From assembly GCF_030694085.1 (NCBI RefSeq), contig NZ_JAUXZE010000035.1, positions 620,001-684,000 of the forward strand: a stretch of 64,000 nucleotides of DNA. Reading direction: 5' to 3'. This document shows, piece after piece, positions 28,190-37,717 of the stretch; position 1 is the first letter of the stretch; every line of letters begins with the position of its first letter. Below the pieces are notes generated by a model. That model made no database searches, had not been told where the DNA came from, and worked only from the letters and a program-made list of their open reading frames with translations. This DNA comes from Tabrizicola sp. (lineage in GTDB: Bacteria; Pseudomonadota; Alphaproteobacteria; Rhodobacterales; Rhodobacteraceae). The position numbers were made by a program, and so were the translations under genes.

Positions 28190-29338
28190 TCAGAACACCG
28201 TCGCCACCGACTCTCCCAGCGCCATCGCCCCGGCATACTGCGCCTGCGGCCCGCGCTGCATCGCGTGATAGCGCGCACCTTGGATGTCGCGGAACCGCCG
28301 CTCCAGCCCGGCTGATCGGTAGAACCCGGCCCCGCTGGCAAGCTCCATCGCCAGTTCCACGGCCCGGATCATGTGGTCCGCCCCCAGCACCTTGCCCGTC
28401 ATCACCTCGTTGACGGTCTCGGCCGAGGGCGCGTTGCGGTCCACCGCCGCCAGCATCGACGCAAGCGCCATTTCGGCTCCGCGCAATTCGGTCATCATCC
28501 GCCCGGCCATGCCCCGCATGTCATGGGTGACGGGGCGTTCCTTCGCCATGTCCAGCGCGATCCGGCAGGCGCTGTCCGCGACCCCCAGATAGGCCGCATA
28601 GATCAGCGGAAACGCGATGGTCGCAATGGTGTGGAACAGCGGATGCCATTCGCCCGACTTGCGCTTCAGCGCCACGCCGGCATCCGGCACGAACAACTCG
28701 TCCAGCACCACGTCATGCGACCCGGTGCCCCGCATCCCCAGCGTATGCCAGGTGTCCAGGATACGCACCTCCGGCGCCTTCATCGAGGCCCCGAAATGCA
28801 GGACGTGACGCTCGCCGTCCTCCTCCAGCACCGCGCCGGTCATGAACACATCCCCCGCCGCCGCCGCCGAGGTAAAGATCTTGCGCCCCGACACCCGGAA
28901 ACCACCCTCCACCCTGCGGGCGAGGCCCGAGCCGTTGATCCAGTCCGACCCGCCGCTGGACAGAAGCACGATCCGTTCGGCCGCGATGCGCTTCAAAAGC
29001 GGCTCCACCGCCGCCACTTTCTGATGCCGCCAGCGCCAGGCCGGGATCGCCACCTGATGCGTGTGCATCGCAAAGGCCAGCGCGGTCGATCCGCAGGCCC
29101 GGCCCAGCACGCGCAGCATCCCGGCCAACTCGCGCACGTCCGCGCCGCCACCGCCCAGCTCCTGCGGAACCCCGGCCTCGACCAGACCGGCCTCCTTCAA
29201 GAGCGCATAGTTTTCCGCGACAAACCGATCTTCGGCATCCGCCCGCTCGGCACCTGCGGCAATCTTTTCCGACAAACCCTCGGCAATCGTTACGGCATCC
29301 CGGGTCTCGCTCGCCCGGATTTCTGCTGTCAAAGTCAT
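28190..29338 (-). CDS. Acyl-CoA dehydrogenase-like flavoenzyme
   Basis: 382 residues. N-terminal helical domain with VPQELGGGGADVRE, central FAD region with LLSSGGSDWINGSG and GGFRVSGRKIFTSAA, and C-terminal helices with ELASGAGFYRSAGLERRFRD. The usual catalytic Glu is not obvious, and the sequence is of the less-typical ACAD branch that includes flavin-dependent monooxygenases of DszC/HpaH type. GGGAG before ATG 29338. Divergent from the HxlR regulator, which is likely its controller. Confidence 0.85.
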   Translation of the reverse strand: MTLTAEIRASETRDAVTIAEGLSEKIAAGAERADAEDRFVAENYALLKEAGLVEAGVPQELGGGGADVRELAGMLRVLGRACGSTALAFAMHTHQVAIPAWRWRHQKVAAVEPLLKRIAAERIVLLSSGGSDWINGSGLARRVEGGFRVSGRKIFTSAAAAGDVFMTGAVLEEDGERHVLHFGASMKAPEVRILDTWHTLGMRGTGSHDVVLDELFVPDAGVALKRKSGEWHPLFHTIATIAFPLIYAAYLGVADSACRIALDMAKERPVTHDMRGMAGRMMTELRGAEMALASMLAAVDRNAPSAETVNEVMTGKVLGADHMIRAVELAMELASGAGFYRSAGLERRFRDIQGARYHAMQRGPQAQYAGAMALGESVATVF

Positions 29339-29464
29339 GGTAACACTCCCTTTCAATGAATGTCCCATCGTCCTCCCTTTAACCGCCCCCGACCAGTCCA
29401 CGAACTGTACTAGGTCGCCAGCCCCCCCGGTGTTACCCTGCCTCATCAAACCCGAGAGGCCGCC

Positions 29465-30157
29465 ATGTCCGAGACATCCAGCTACGGCCAGTTCTGCCCC
29501 GTTTCCATGGCCGCCGAGATCCTCTGTTCGCGCTGGACCGTCGTCCTTCTGCGCGAGATGCTCTGCGGCTCCACCCGCTTCAACGACCTGCGCCGGGGCC
29601 TGCCGCGCATGTCACCGACCCTCTTGTCGAAACGCCTGAAAGAACTGGAACTGTCCGGCGTCATCCGCACCGTTCCCACCGCAGCGGGCACTTTCGAATA
29701 CCATCTGACCGAGGCCGGGGAAGAGCTTCGCCCCATCGTCCTTGGCATCGGCTTCTGGGGTCAACGCTGGGTCGAATCCCGGCTCTCGCTCCGCAACCTC
29801 GACCCCACGCTCCTGATGTGGGACATGCGCCGCAACCTCAGCACCGATCCCCTGCCGCCGCGGCGCTGCACGATACAGTTTCAGTACCCCGAGCTTGCAC
29901 CCACCCAGCGCAACTACTGGCTGGTCATCGAATCGGGGCAGGTCGACCTCTGCCACGTCGACCCGGGATTCGAGGTCGACCTTCTGGTAACCAGTTCGCT
30001 CAGGACCATGACCTCGATCTGGATGGGCCTGACCCCGCTCAAGACCGAGATCAGTGCAGGCCGCGTCCAGCTTGACGGCGACCCTGCCCTTGGCCGCGCG
30101 ATGCAGGCCTGGCTGAAACTCAGCGTCTTCGCGCCAGCCGAACGCCGCGTCGCCTGA
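29465..30157 (+). CDS. HxlR family regulator with C-terminal SCP2-like domain
   Basis: 230 residues. Residues 10-100 form an HxlR winged helix (C11 in GQFCPVSMAAEILCSRWT; RFNDLRRGLPRMSPTLLSKR). Residues 125-225 resemble the sterol-carrier SCP2 fold seen attached to some HxlR proteins, a possible ligand pocket for acyl or sterol-like compounds. It lies 126 bases from and divergent to the acyl-CoA dehydrogenase, so local control is likely. The effector is unknown; a conserved Cys near the N-terminus suggests redox or thiol sensing is possible. Confidence 0.85.
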   Translation: MSETSSYGQFCPVSMAAEILCSRWTVVLLREMLCGSTRFNDLRRGLPRMSPTLLSKRLKELELSGVIRTVPTAAGTFEYHLTEAGEELRPIVLGIGFWGQRWVESRLSLRNLDPTLLMWDMRRNLSTDPLPPRRCTIQFQYPELAPTQRNYWLVIESGQVDLCHVDPGFEVDLLVTSSLRTMTSIWMGLTPLKTEISAGRVQLDGDPALGRAMQAWLKLSVFAPAERRVA

Positions 30158-30235
30158 TCACCGATCCGTCCTTGGCTGCCTGACCTGGGTGGCCAGCGGC
30201 GCCGAAAGTCACGCGATGCACGCCAGATCAAGATG

Positions 30236-30308
30236 TTAACACCACCCTAACGCGAAAATTCAACCCCTTGAAATTGCTATTTTATCTGGTTTTGTCCACC
30301 GTGGACAC
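30236..30308. repeat. 73-bp intergenic repeat, copy B
   Basis: Second copy of the element at 7033-7105: TTAACACCACCCTAACG, TCAACCCCTTGAAAT and terminal TGTCCAC-C-GTGGACA. It lies between the convergent HxlR and photolyase genes, ending next to the photolyase stop codon. No T-tract follows the palindrome on either strand, so it is not a typical intrinsic terminator. Confidence 0.85.
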
Positions 30309-31832
30309 TCAGACCACCTCGCCCCGGTCCAGCCGCCCCAGCACCGCCTCCGCCCCCGCCAGAACCGCCTCCCGGTGGCCCTCGTCCATCCCATCCCAGA
30401 CCCGGTACATCTGCCCCATCCGCGGGTTCACCTTGAACCGCTCCCGATGCCGGTCCAGGAAGTGCCAGTAAAGCAGGTTGAACGGGCAGGCCCGCGGGCC
30501 GACCTTCTCCTTCACCCGGTAGGCGCACCCCCCGCAGTGATCCGACATCCGGTCGATATAGGCCCCCGAGGAGACATAGGGCTTCGACCCCAGCAGCCCC
30601 CCATCCGCGAACTGGCTCATCCCCAGCGTATTCGGCGCCTCCACCCATTCGAAGGCATCGACATAGACCGACAGATACCACTCATGCACCTTGGCCGGGT
30701 CCACCCCCGCCAAGAGCGCGAAATTCCCCGTCACCATCAGCCGCTGAATGTGGTGCGCATAGGCCAGGTCCCGCGTCTGCCCGACGGCGGCCTTCATGCA
30801 GGCCATCCCCGTCTCCGCCCCCCAATAGACCCCCGGCAATGCCCTGCGGTGCCCCAAGGCGTTCCGCTCCAGATAGTCCGGCCCGGTCAGCGCCCAGATC
30901 CCCCGCACATATTCCCGCCAGCCGATCACCTGCCGGATGAACCCCTCTGCCGCCTGGATCGGCACCCTGCCCGCCCGCCATGCCGCCTCCACGGCAAGGC
31001 ACACCTCCATCGGCCCCAAGAGCCCGAGGTTCAGATAGGGCGAGATCACCGCATGGCTGATGTAGGCTTCCCCCTCCAGCATCGCATCCTGCTCCTCGCC
31101 GAACCGGGGCAACCGCTCCGCCACGAACTCGGCCAGCGCCGCCAGCGCACCGTCACGGTCCGTCGCCCAGCGAAAGGGTCGCAACCGCCCGAAATGGGAA
31201 AACCGCGCCTCGACCAGCGCCAGCACCTCCTCGACCACCGCATCCGGGGCAAAGTCCCTTGGGCGCGGCCGCAGCAAGTCTGCCCGGGCCGGTTTCCGGT
31301 TGTCATGGTCGAAATTCCACTGCCCCCCGGCAGGCTGATCGCCCTCCATCATCAACCCGGTCTTGCGCCGCATCTCGCGGTAGAACCACTCCATCCGCAG
31401 CTGCTTGCGCCCTTCGGCCCAGGCCGCGAACTCGGCTTCCGAGCACAGGAACCGGTCATCCTCCAGCACCCGCACCGGCAACGGCAACGCCTCCAGGTCC
31501 CGCAGCACCCGCCACTCGCCCGGCTTCGTCGCCAGCACCTCCTGCGCCCCGAACTCCGAGGCCCGCCGCAGCAACTCCCCCGCCAGCGTCTGCGAATTCT
31601 CCGGGTCGTCCAGCCGCGAATAGGCCACCCGCCAGCCGTCCGCCGCCAGCCCCCCGGCGAAGGTCCGCATCGCCGAAAGGATCAGCGCAATCTTCTGCGG
31701 ATGGTGCGGGACGCTGGTCCCCTCGCCCATCACCTCGGCCATCACCACCACGTCCCGCGCGCGGTCCGCCGCCCGCAACGCCGCCACCTCCGGCGTCAGC
31801 TGGTCCCCCAGCACCAGAACCAGCCTCACCAC
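30309..31832 (-). CDS. cryB: Iron-sulfur bacterial photolyase/cryptochrome (CryB/PhrB type)
   Basis: 507 residues. Cysteines at 345, 433, 436 and 449 have the same spacing (88/3/13) as the four 4Fe-4S ligands of Agrobacterium PhrB, a (6-4) photolyase. Other features: RLVLVLGDQLTPEV start, MEWFYREMRRKTGLMM, FIRQVIGWREYVRGIW and MSDHCGGCAYR. It binds FAD and an antenna (ribolumazine type in the family), and repairs DNA or acts as a light receptor (CryB in R. sphaeroides affects photosynthesis genes). GTG start overlaps the SDR stop by 7 bases. Confidence 0.93.
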   Translation of the reverse strand: MVRLVLVLGDQLTPEVAALRAADRARDVVVMAEVMGEGTSVPHHPQKIALILSAMRTFAGGLAADGWRVAYSRLDDPENSQTLAGELLRRASEFGAQEVLATKPGEWRVLRDLEALPLPVRVLEDDRFLCSEAEFAAWAEGRKQLRMEWFYREMRRKTGLMMEGDQPAGGQWNFDHDNRKPARADLLRPRPRDFAPDAVVEEVLALVEARFSHFGRLRPFRWATDRDGALAALAEFVAERLPRFGEEQDAMLEGEAYISHAVISPYLNLGLLGPMEVCLAVEAAWRAGRVPIQAAEGFIRQVIGWREYVRGIWALTGPDYLERNALGHRRALPGVYWGAETGMACMKAAVGQTRDLAYAHHIQRLMVTGNFALLAGVDPAKVHEWYLSVYVDAFEWVEAPNTLGMSQFADGGLLGSKPYVSSGAYIDRMSDHCGGCAYRVKEKVGPRACPFNLLYWHFLDRHRERFKVNPRMGQMYRVWDGMDEGHREAVLAGAEAVLGRLDRGEVV

Positions 31833-32485
31833 GGCACGACCTCGCCCTTCCAGTCGAAGAACCCGCCCGTCGCCTCCGGTCCCAGCCCCTCCAGCACGGA
31901 AAGCAGGTTCCCCGCCGCCACCTCCGCCGAAACCGAGGCATGCCCCGCCCGCAACTCAGGCGCCAGCCCCGTCTCCACTGTCCCCGGATGCAGCGCCACC
32001 AGAACCGACTGCGGATGCGTCCGTCGCGCCTCGATGGCCGCCGTCCGCACCAGCTGGTTCAGCGCCGCCTTCGCCGCGCGGTAGCCATACCAGCCGCCAA
32101 GTGCGTTATCCCCGATCGACCCCACCCGCGCCGACAGCACCGCAAGGCGCGCCACCCGGTCCCGCGGCATCAGCCGCAGCGCATGCTTCATCACCAGCGC
32201 CGGCCCGATGGCATTGACCGCGAACTGCGCCGCCAGCCCCTCCGCCGTCACCGACTTCAGCGACTTCTCCGGCCCGACGCCCCCCAGCACCAGCGCCCCG
32301 GTCGCCACGATCACCAGGTCGAACACCCCGTCCAGCCTGCCCAGCGCGGCCGCGACCGACGCCTCGTCCGTCACCTCCAGCCCATCGCCCGACCGCGACA
32401 GTCCGACAACCGCGCCCCGCCCCCGCAGCGCCTCGACCAAGGCAGAACCGATCCCGCCCGACGCTCCTACCACCAATACCCGCAT
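31826..32485 (-). CDS. Short-chain dehydrogenase/reductase next to cryB
   Basis: 219 residues. NAD(P) motif VVGASGGIGSALVEALRG at the N-terminus, and YGYRAAKAALNQL with the catalytic Tyr and Lys in YxxxK form. It resembles C-factor/csgA-like SDRs that often sit beside photolyases. GGAGG precedes ATG 32485. Translation is coupled to cryB, suggesting a shared light-response or repair unit. Substrate unknown. Confidence 0.88.
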   Translation of the reverse strand: MRVLVVGASGGIGSALVEALRGRGAVVGLSRSGDGLEVTDEASVAAALGRLDGVFDLVIVATGALVLGGVGPEKSLKSVTAEGLAAQFAVNAIGPALVMKHALRLMPRDRVARLAVLSARVGSIGDNALGGWYGYRAAKAALNQLVRTAAIEARRTHPQSVLVALHPGTVETGLAPELRAGHASVSAEVAAGNLLSVLEGLGPEATGGFFDWKGEVVPW

Positions 32486-32794
32486 CTCGCCTCCAAAGCC
32501 GAAGGCGTCAGATAGTGCCCGGCCTGCACCCGGCCATGCTTTCCCTTCTGCAAATATCCCCGCCGGAGGTTGCGACATCTCCGCCGCAACAGTCTCCAGG
32601 CCGTTTTCCGGGGCAGCGCCGCCGAGCGGGGTGCAAGGCGGACAAGGAAAGGCGCCAGTGGCGCGTTTCCCCGCCGCAGCGGATGCCCCCCGAGACGGCT
32701 CCCCGCTGCACGAAAAACGGTTAAGACCGCGCAAACGCGGGCGGGCAACGCATTGATCTTGCTTGAAGGAATATCCCGTCCCGCGTGGACGGTG
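32486..32794. other. Intergenic region, repeat copy 4
   Basis: 309 bases between minus-strand genes. It contains the short repeat relative CTTCTGCAAATAT + CCCCGCCGGAGG (32540-32570), then G/C-rich sequence with no credible gene. A promoter for the SDR/cryB unit should be here but is not clearly recognisable. Confidence 0.55.
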
Positions 32795-33298
32795 TCAGAT
32801 GACAATCTCGCGCGGGACGATGAAATCGACGGCAACCCCGCTTCCGAAAGCGACCTCAGCCCAGTCCGTCACATCGAAATCCGCCACCAGCGTCGCCCCG
32901 GTCGGATAGCGGGCGAACTCCGGGTTCGCGGGCGGATGCGCGACCAGCCGCGCCGCGAACTCGGCGATCCCGGGGTTGTGCCCGATCATCATCACCACGT
33001 CCGCCTTCGCATGACGCAGCACCGCCATCATCACATCCGGCCCGGCATGATACAGCGCCGGCTTCAGCTCCAGCACCGGGGCCCCCGGCAGCGCCGGCGC
33101 GATCCCCGAAAAGGTCTTCCGCGTCCTGACTGCGTCGGAACAGAAGACCTCGCCCGGCACATAGTCGCGGCTGGCCAGCCATTGCCCCAGGTCCGCCGCC
33201 GCGGCCTTGCCCCGGTCGTTCAGGGGCCGGTCATGGTCAGGGGTCAGCGGATCGTCCCATGAGGATTTCGCATGCCGCGTCAGGATCAACCGCTTCAT
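32795..33298 (-). CDS. SixA-like histidine phosphatase
   Basis: 167 residues. Starts MKRLILTRHAKSSW with the phosphorylated His of the RHG family, then RPLNDRGKAAA and, later, MIGHNPGIAE with the second His. Small single-domain phosphohistidine phosphatase type. Start overlaps the Fe-S gene stop by four bases (ATGA). Probable target is a phosphorelay or PTS protein, not shown by the sequence. Confidence 0.88.
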   Translation of the reverse strand: MKRLILTRHAKSSWDDPLTPDHDRPLNDRGKAAAADLGQWLASRDYVPGEVFCSDAVRTRKTFSGIAPALPGAPVLELKPALYHAGPDVMMAVLRHAKADVVMMIGHNPGIAEFAARLVAHPPANPEFARYPTGATLVADFDVTDWAEVAFGSGVAVDFIVPREIVI

Positions 33299-33951
33299 CT
33301 GTGGAATTGCCCCATGTGATAGGCCGACTGTTCGGGCAGTCTTGCATAGCTTTGCGACACCGGGCAAGCGCGGCGCACACGGCAGCCGCCGCCCAGGCAA
33401 TCCACCCCCTCCGGCCGGTCCAACCAGGCATGGCAGGCGGGTACGTCATAACCCTGTCCGGTCAGCGCCCCCGCCGGGCAGGCGGTCAGGCAAGGCGCCG
33501 GGCACCCATCGCAGGGCCGGGCCGCCGCAGACGGCACCTCGACCTCCTCCCGCAACGCCAGGGCCCCGCGAAAGCTGACCATCAGCCCCTGCCCGGCGTG
33601 GACCAAAAGCCGCACCGGGCTGTCCCAGACCCGCCCCGTCCGCAGCGCCCACTGGTAGAACGGGTGATACGGCGGCCCTCCGAAAGGAAACAGAGCCTTG
33701 GCCCCCAGATCACAGGCGATCCGCCCGATCACCCGGCGCGACCAGCGGTCCACCGGGTCTTCCCCGCCCCACTCCGGCTGCGCCTGAAGATGCGCCCAGA
33801 ACCCCGGCTCCTTCGGCCCCAGCATCAGCAGCGTCCGCGTCCCCGTTGGAAACCCTTCCTCCTCCTCGGCCACGGCAAAGCCGCCCAGCACCTCCAGCCG
33901 CGCCTCGGCCAGCAGCGCCTCTAGCGCCGGAAGGGAAGCCCCAGCACCCAC
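33295..33951 (-). CDS. 4Fe-4S ferredoxin-type protein (QueG-like tail)
   Basis: About 218 residues. The C-terminal part has CDGCPAPCLTACPAGAL and, after a loop, CLGGGCRVRRACPVSQ, i.e. two cysteine clusters like those of epoxyqueuosine reductase, but the full QueG cobalamin domain is absent. GTG at 33951 is a weak start that overlaps the fatty-acid hydroxylase by 31 bases; ATG at 33981 is possible. Function unknown, perhaps electron transfer. Confidence 0.68.
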   Translation of the reverse strand: MGAGASLPALEALLAEARLEVLGGFAVAEEEEGFPTGTRTLLMLGPKEPGFWAHLQAQPEWGGEDPVDRWSRRVIGRIACDLGAKALFPFGGPPYHPFYQWALRTGRVWDSPVRLLVHAGQGLMVSFRGALALREEVEVPSAAARPCDGCPAPCLTACPAGALTGQGYDVPACHAWLDRPEGVDCLGGGCRVRRACPVSQSYARLPEQSAYHMGQFHR

Positions 33952-34712
33952 CCCAGCCGCGCCGGTTTTTCGTCCTGCCATTCCAACCCCACGGTCATGC
34001 CGTCGTGTCCTGCCTTCGGTTCTGGCACATAGGTGCGGAAAATCCGGTCCCAAACCGACAGGCAGAAGCCGTAATTGCTGTCATGCTCCACGCGATGCAC
34101 CGAATGGTGCACCCGGTGCATGTCGGGCGTCACCAGCACCATGCGCAGCACCCGGTCCAGCGGTCCCGGCAGCGCAAGGTTCGAATGGTTGAACAACGCC
34201 GTCCCGTTGAGCAATATCTCGAACACCAGCACCGCCAGCGCCGACGGCCCCAGCGCATAGACCAGCCCGATCTTCAGCCCCATCGAGGCCAGGATCTCGA
34301 CCGGATGAAAGCGGAACCCCGTGGTCACGTCCATGTCGCGGTCGGCATGGTGGACCCGGTGAAAGCGCCACAAGAGCGGCACCTTGTGCGTCACCAGATG
34401 CTGCGCCCAGATCGCCAGGTCCAGGATCAGGACCGCGATGACCAGTTCGACCCACCAGGGCCAGTCCAGCCCGTTCAGCAGGCCCCAGCCCTGCGCCTGG
34501 GCATCAACTGCCGCCCCGATGGCAAGAAGGGGCAGCAGAAAGGCCAGGCCCCGCAACGCCAGGGTGTTCAAGACCGTGATGGCCAGATTGGTCGACCAAC
34601 GCCGCGTCCGCGTCAACGCGCGAGGCCGTCGCGGCACCAGCGCCTCCAGCCCCGCGAAAAGGGCGAAGAGCGCCAGGAAAACCCCGCCACGCCAGAGAAG
34701 TTCATGCTCCAT
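33921..34712 (-). CDS. Fatty acid hydroxylase / sterol desaturase family
   Basis: 263 residues, three to four membrane segments. Di-iron His clusters: HLVTHKVPLLWRFHRVHHAD and HRVHHSVHRVEHDSNYGF. The reaction is hydroxylation or desaturation of a lipid acyl or hopanoid/carotenoid-like substrate; which one cannot be read. The downstream Fe-S protein could deliver electrons, as the two genes overlap. Confidence 0.88.
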   Translation of the reverse strand: MEHELLWRGGVFLALFALFAGLEALVPRRPRALTRTRRWSTNLAITVLNTLALRGLAFLLPLLAIGAAVDAQAQGWGLLNGLDWPWWVELVIAVLILDLAIWAQHLVTHKVPLLWRFHRVHHADRDMDVTTGFRFHPVEILASMGLKIGLVYALGPSALAVLVFEILLNGTALFNHSNLALPGPLDRVLRMVLVTPDMHRVHHSVHRVEHDSNYGFCLSVWDRIFRTYVPEPKAGHDGMTVGLEWQDEKPARLGWVLGLPFRR

Positions 34713-34877
34713 GCGCCGATCTTACACCCGATTCGCGTGCAATGGTTAAGGGGGTGCAGCGGGTGGTGCAGCCAGACGGCGACCCATACCGGAACCAGAC
34801 GGAATCCAGACGGTTTCCAGATGGATAAAACGACGCAATTTCAGTCCGTTAACCCACAGACCGCCAGAAGGCCGCTT

Positions 34878-35777
34878 TCAGCGCCGGGCGTGCGGCTTCA
34901 CCCGTGGTTCGGTTGCCCGGATCTGGCTGCCCGCACCGTGGTCGGTGAACAGTTCCAGCAGGCAGGCGTTCGGCACCTTGCCATCCAGGATCGTCACCGC
35001 CCGCGTGCCCTCTTCGATCGCCATCAGAGCGGTCTCGGTCTTGGGGATCATCCCGCCCGAGATCACCCCGTCCTTGGTCAACTGGCGAATCTCTTCGGGC
35101 GTGATGTTGGTCATCACCTCGCCCGCCGCGTTCTTCACCCCCGGCACGTCGGTCAGAAGAAGCAAGCGGTCAGCCTGCAGCGCCCCGGCAATCGCCCCCG
35201 CCGCCGTGTCGCCGTTCACGTTGAAGGTCTCGTTGTCCTTCATCCCCGTCGCCACCGGAGCGACCACGGGAATGATCCCGGCGTTGTAAAGGTCACGCAG
35301 CACCTGGACGTTCATCTCGACCGGGCGGCCGACATAGCCCAGTTCGGGGTCATCGGCCTCACACACCATCAGGTCGTCGTCCTTGCCCGAAATGCCTACC
35401 GCACGCCCGCCCGCATCCATGATCGCCTGCACGATCCGCTTGTTCACAAGGCCCGACAGGATCATCTCGACCACCTGCACGGTGGCCTTGTCCGTCACCC
35501 GCTTGCCACGGACAAATTCCGACTTTATCCCAAGCTTTTCAAGCATCTCGTTGATCATCGGCCCGCCGCCATGAACCACGACGGGATGCACGCCGACCTG
35601 CTTCATCAGCACGATGTCGCGGGCGAACTCGGCCATCGCCGCGTCGTCACCCATCGCGTTGCCGCCGAACTTCACGACGACCACCGCACCTTCGAACCGC
35701 TGCAGGTACGGCAGCGCCTCGGACAGCATCTTGGCGGTCGTTTTCGCATCCTCGGCGGTCAGGGTCTGCTGCTTCAT
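34878..35777 (-). CDS. argB: Acetylglutamate kinase
   Basis: 299 residues. Amino-acid kinase fold: [11 protein letters not shown] near residue 32, [10 protein letters not shown], the NAG-binding [24 protein letters not shown] and [11 protein letters not shown]. The N-terminal extension ([20 protein letters not shown]) is of the hexameric, arginine-inhibited class. Second step of arginine synthesis. GGAGG precedes ATG 35777. Divergent from the SDR. In related genomes argB lies near yihA/yidC, as here. Confidence 0.96.
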   Translation of the reverse strand: MKQQTLTAEDAKTTAKMLSEALPYLQRFEGAVVVVKFGGNAMGDDAAMAEFARDIVLMKQVGVHPVVVHGGGPMINEMLEKLGIKSEFVRGKRVTDKATVQVVEMILSGLVNKRIVQAIMDAGGRAVGISGKDDDLMVCEADDPELGYVGRPVEMNVQVLRDLYNAGIIPVVAPVATGMKDNETFNVNGDTAAGAIAGALQADRLLLLTDVPGVKNAAGEVMTNITPEEIRQLTKDGVISGGMIPKTETALMAIEEGTRAVTILDGKVPNACLLELFTDHGAGSQIRATEPRVKPHARR

Positions 35778-35893
35778 CGGGACCTCCATCTTTTCGCGCC
35801 CCATAAGCCTTTTCCGCCCCCCCGCCAAGACCATTCGGCCAAGCCTTGCCTTCCCCGCAGGGAAGGTTAGCCTTCCGCGCAAAGGAGACCGCA

Positions 35894-36625
35894 ATGTCCG
35901 AACAGAAGACCCTCGTTCTGACCGGCGCAAGCCGTGGGATCGGCCACGCCACCGTCAAGCGGTTTTCAGCCGAGGGGTGGCGGGTCCTCACCTGCTCGCG
36001 CCAACCCTTCGATCCGCGCTGCCCCTGGCCGGGGGGCGAGGGGAACCACATCGAGATCGACCTCGCCGACCCCAACAAGACCATCGCCGCCATCGAGACA
36101 ATCAAGGAGAAGGTCGGCGGCCGCATCCATGCCCTTGTGAACAATGCGGGAATCAGCCCCAAAGGCCCCGGCGGGGCGCGGCTGAACACCATGACCACGG
36201 ACCTGCGGACCTGGGGGCACGTCTTCCACGTCAACTTCTTCGCCCCCGTCATCCTGGCCCGGGGCCTGAAGGATGAACTGACGGCCACCAAAGGCTCCAT
36301 CGTCAATGTCACCTCCATCGCCGGGGTCCGGGTCCACCCATTCGCCGGGGCGGCCTATGCAACCTCCAAGGCTGCCCTTGCCGCGCTGACCCGGGAAATG
36401 GCGCATGATTTCGGGCCCTTGGGTGTCCGGGTCAATGCCATCGCACCGGGAGAGGTCGAGACCGCGATCCTGTCACCCGGCACGGACAAGATCGTCGAGC
36501 AACTGCCGATGCGACGTCTTGGCCAGCCCAAGGAAGTGGCCGATGCGATCTGGTTTCTCTGTTCCGACCAGTCCAGCTACATCTCGGGTGCCGAGATCGA
36601 GGTCAACGGCGCGCAGCACGTGTGA
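35894..36625 (+). CDS. SDR family oxidoreductase
   Basis: 243 residues, classical [18 protein letters not shown] cofactor loop, NNAG (residues near 90), catalytic Ser in NVTSIAG and YATSK with Tyr/Lys, and PGEVETAI after it. Fatty-acid/sugar dehydrogenase like. AAAGGAGA precedes ATG 35894. A long terminator-like inverted repeat follows the stop. Substrate unknown. Confidence 0.9.
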   Translation: MSEQKTLVLTGASRGIGHATVKRFSAEGWRVLTCSRQPFDPRCPWPGGEGNHIEIDLADPNKTIAAIETIKEKVGGRIHALVNNAGISPKGPGGARLNTMTTDLRTWGHVFHVNFFAPVILARGLKDELTATKGSIVNVTSIAGVRVHPFAGAAYATSKAALAALTREMAHDFGPLGVRVNAIAPGEVETAILSPGTDKIVEQLPMRRLGQPKEVADAIWFLCSDQSSYISGAEIEVNGAQHV

Positions 36626-36631
36626 CCGGGT

Positions 36632-36702
36632 CGCTCATCGCTTCCTTCGGTCGCTCTTCGCGTGCGGCCCTTGCGAAGAGCGACCGAAGGAAGCGATGAG
36701 CG
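36632..36702. terminator. Long inverted repeat with 30-bp perfect arms
   Basis: Arms 36632-36661 and 36673-36702 (CGCTCATCGCTTCCTTCGGT onward) are perfect complements with an 11-base loop, starting 6 bases after the SDR stop. No T-run, but the stem is very stable. Same architecture as 24016-24130 with an unrelated sequence. Confidence 0.75.
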
Positions 36703-36772
36703 GCGCCCAGACCGCCGGGCCTTTGCCTCCCGCCCGTCCTCTGGCATAAGAACGCATCCGGGCGAGGCCTCC

Positions 36773-37639
36773 ATGCTTGACGACACCGACGACATCCACC
36801 CGCTGTTCCACGGCGCCCCGAAGGGGCTGGAGTTCCGCAAGCTGCGCAAACGCCTGGTGCAACAGGTGCGTGAAGCCATCGACACCTATGGCATGGCGAA
36901 ACCGGGCGACCGCTGGCTGGTCTGCCTGTCGGGCGGCAAGGACAGCTACACGCTGCTGGCGATCCTGCACGAATTGAAGTGGCGCGGGCTGTTGCCGGTC
37001 GACCTTCTGGCCTGCAACCTGGATCAGGGCCAGCCGAACTTTCCGGCGACCGTCCTGCCCGATTTCCTGACCAGGATGGGCGTCCCGCACCGGATCGACT
37101 ACCAGGACACCTATTCGGTCGTGATCGACAAGATCAAGCCGGGCGGAACGATGTGTTCGCTGTGTTCTCGGCTGCGGCGGGGCAACCTCTACCGCATCGC
37201 GCGTGAGGAAGGTTGCTCGACCGTGGTTCTGGGCCACCACCGCGACGACATCCTTGAGACCTTCTTCATGAACCTGTTCCACGGTGGGCGCCTTGCCTCG
37301 ATGCCGCCGCGCCTCTTGAACGAGGACGGAGATCTGTTCGTTGCCCGACCGCTGGCCTTCGTTTCGGAAGAGGATTGCGGAAAATTCGCTGCGGCGATGG
37401 GCTATCCGATCATCCCCTGCGACCTCTGCGGCAGCCAGGAAGGGTTGCAGCGCGCCCAGGTGAAGAAGCTTCTGGACGATTGGGAGGCGCGGACGCCCGG
37501 TCGGCGGCAGGTGATGTTCCGGTCGCTGATGAACGTGCGGCCCTCGCACCTGGCGGACCCGACGCTGTTCGACTTTGCCGGCCTTGCCGCGGCGATGGCC
37601 GATGGTGAAAATTCTACGCAACTTCCGGGTGAGCATTAA
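36773..37639 (+). CDS. ttcA: tRNA 2-thiocytidine synthetase
   Basis: 288 residues. PP-loop [10 protein letters not shown] near residue 51, C-x-x-C in [11 protein letters not shown] with a later CDLCGSQE, all for 4Fe-4S-dependent thiolation of cytidine 32 in tRNA. The start at 36773 has AGGCCTCC upstream and gives the usual N-terminus [13 protein letters not shown]. It is downstream of the inverted repeat and starts the + strand run of housekeeping genes. Confidence 0.95.
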   Translation: MLDDTDDIHPLFHGAPKGLEFRKLRKRLVQQVREAIDTYGMAKPGDRWLVCLSGGKDSYTLLAILHELKWRGLLPVDLLACNLDQGQPNFPATVLPDFLTRMGVPHRIDYQDTYSVVIDKIKPGGTMCSLCSRLRRGNLYRIAREEGCSTVVLGHHRDDILETFFMNLFHGGRLASMPPRLLNEDGDLFVARPLAFVSEEDCGKFAAAMGYPIIPCDLCGSQEGLQRAQVKKLLDDWEARTPGRRQVMFRSLMNVRPSHLADPTLFDFAGLAAAMADGENSTQLPGEH

Positions 37640-37717
37640 GGAACCGATCATGAACATCCGGCTAGCCTGATCCCAAGCCGCGGGCCTTGCGTCCGCCGAC
37701 AGAAGGGGAAGGCTGCC

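Noticed and set aside
30293..30307. Intrinsic terminator of the photolyase gene
   Set aside because: The palindrome has no T-run on either side and is repeated upstream of another gene, so it is described as part of the 73-bp repeat.
32486..34877. Replication origin at the skew change
   Set aside because: No cluster of TTATCCACA-like boxes or AT-rich unwinding region found by eye; only the skew argument remains.
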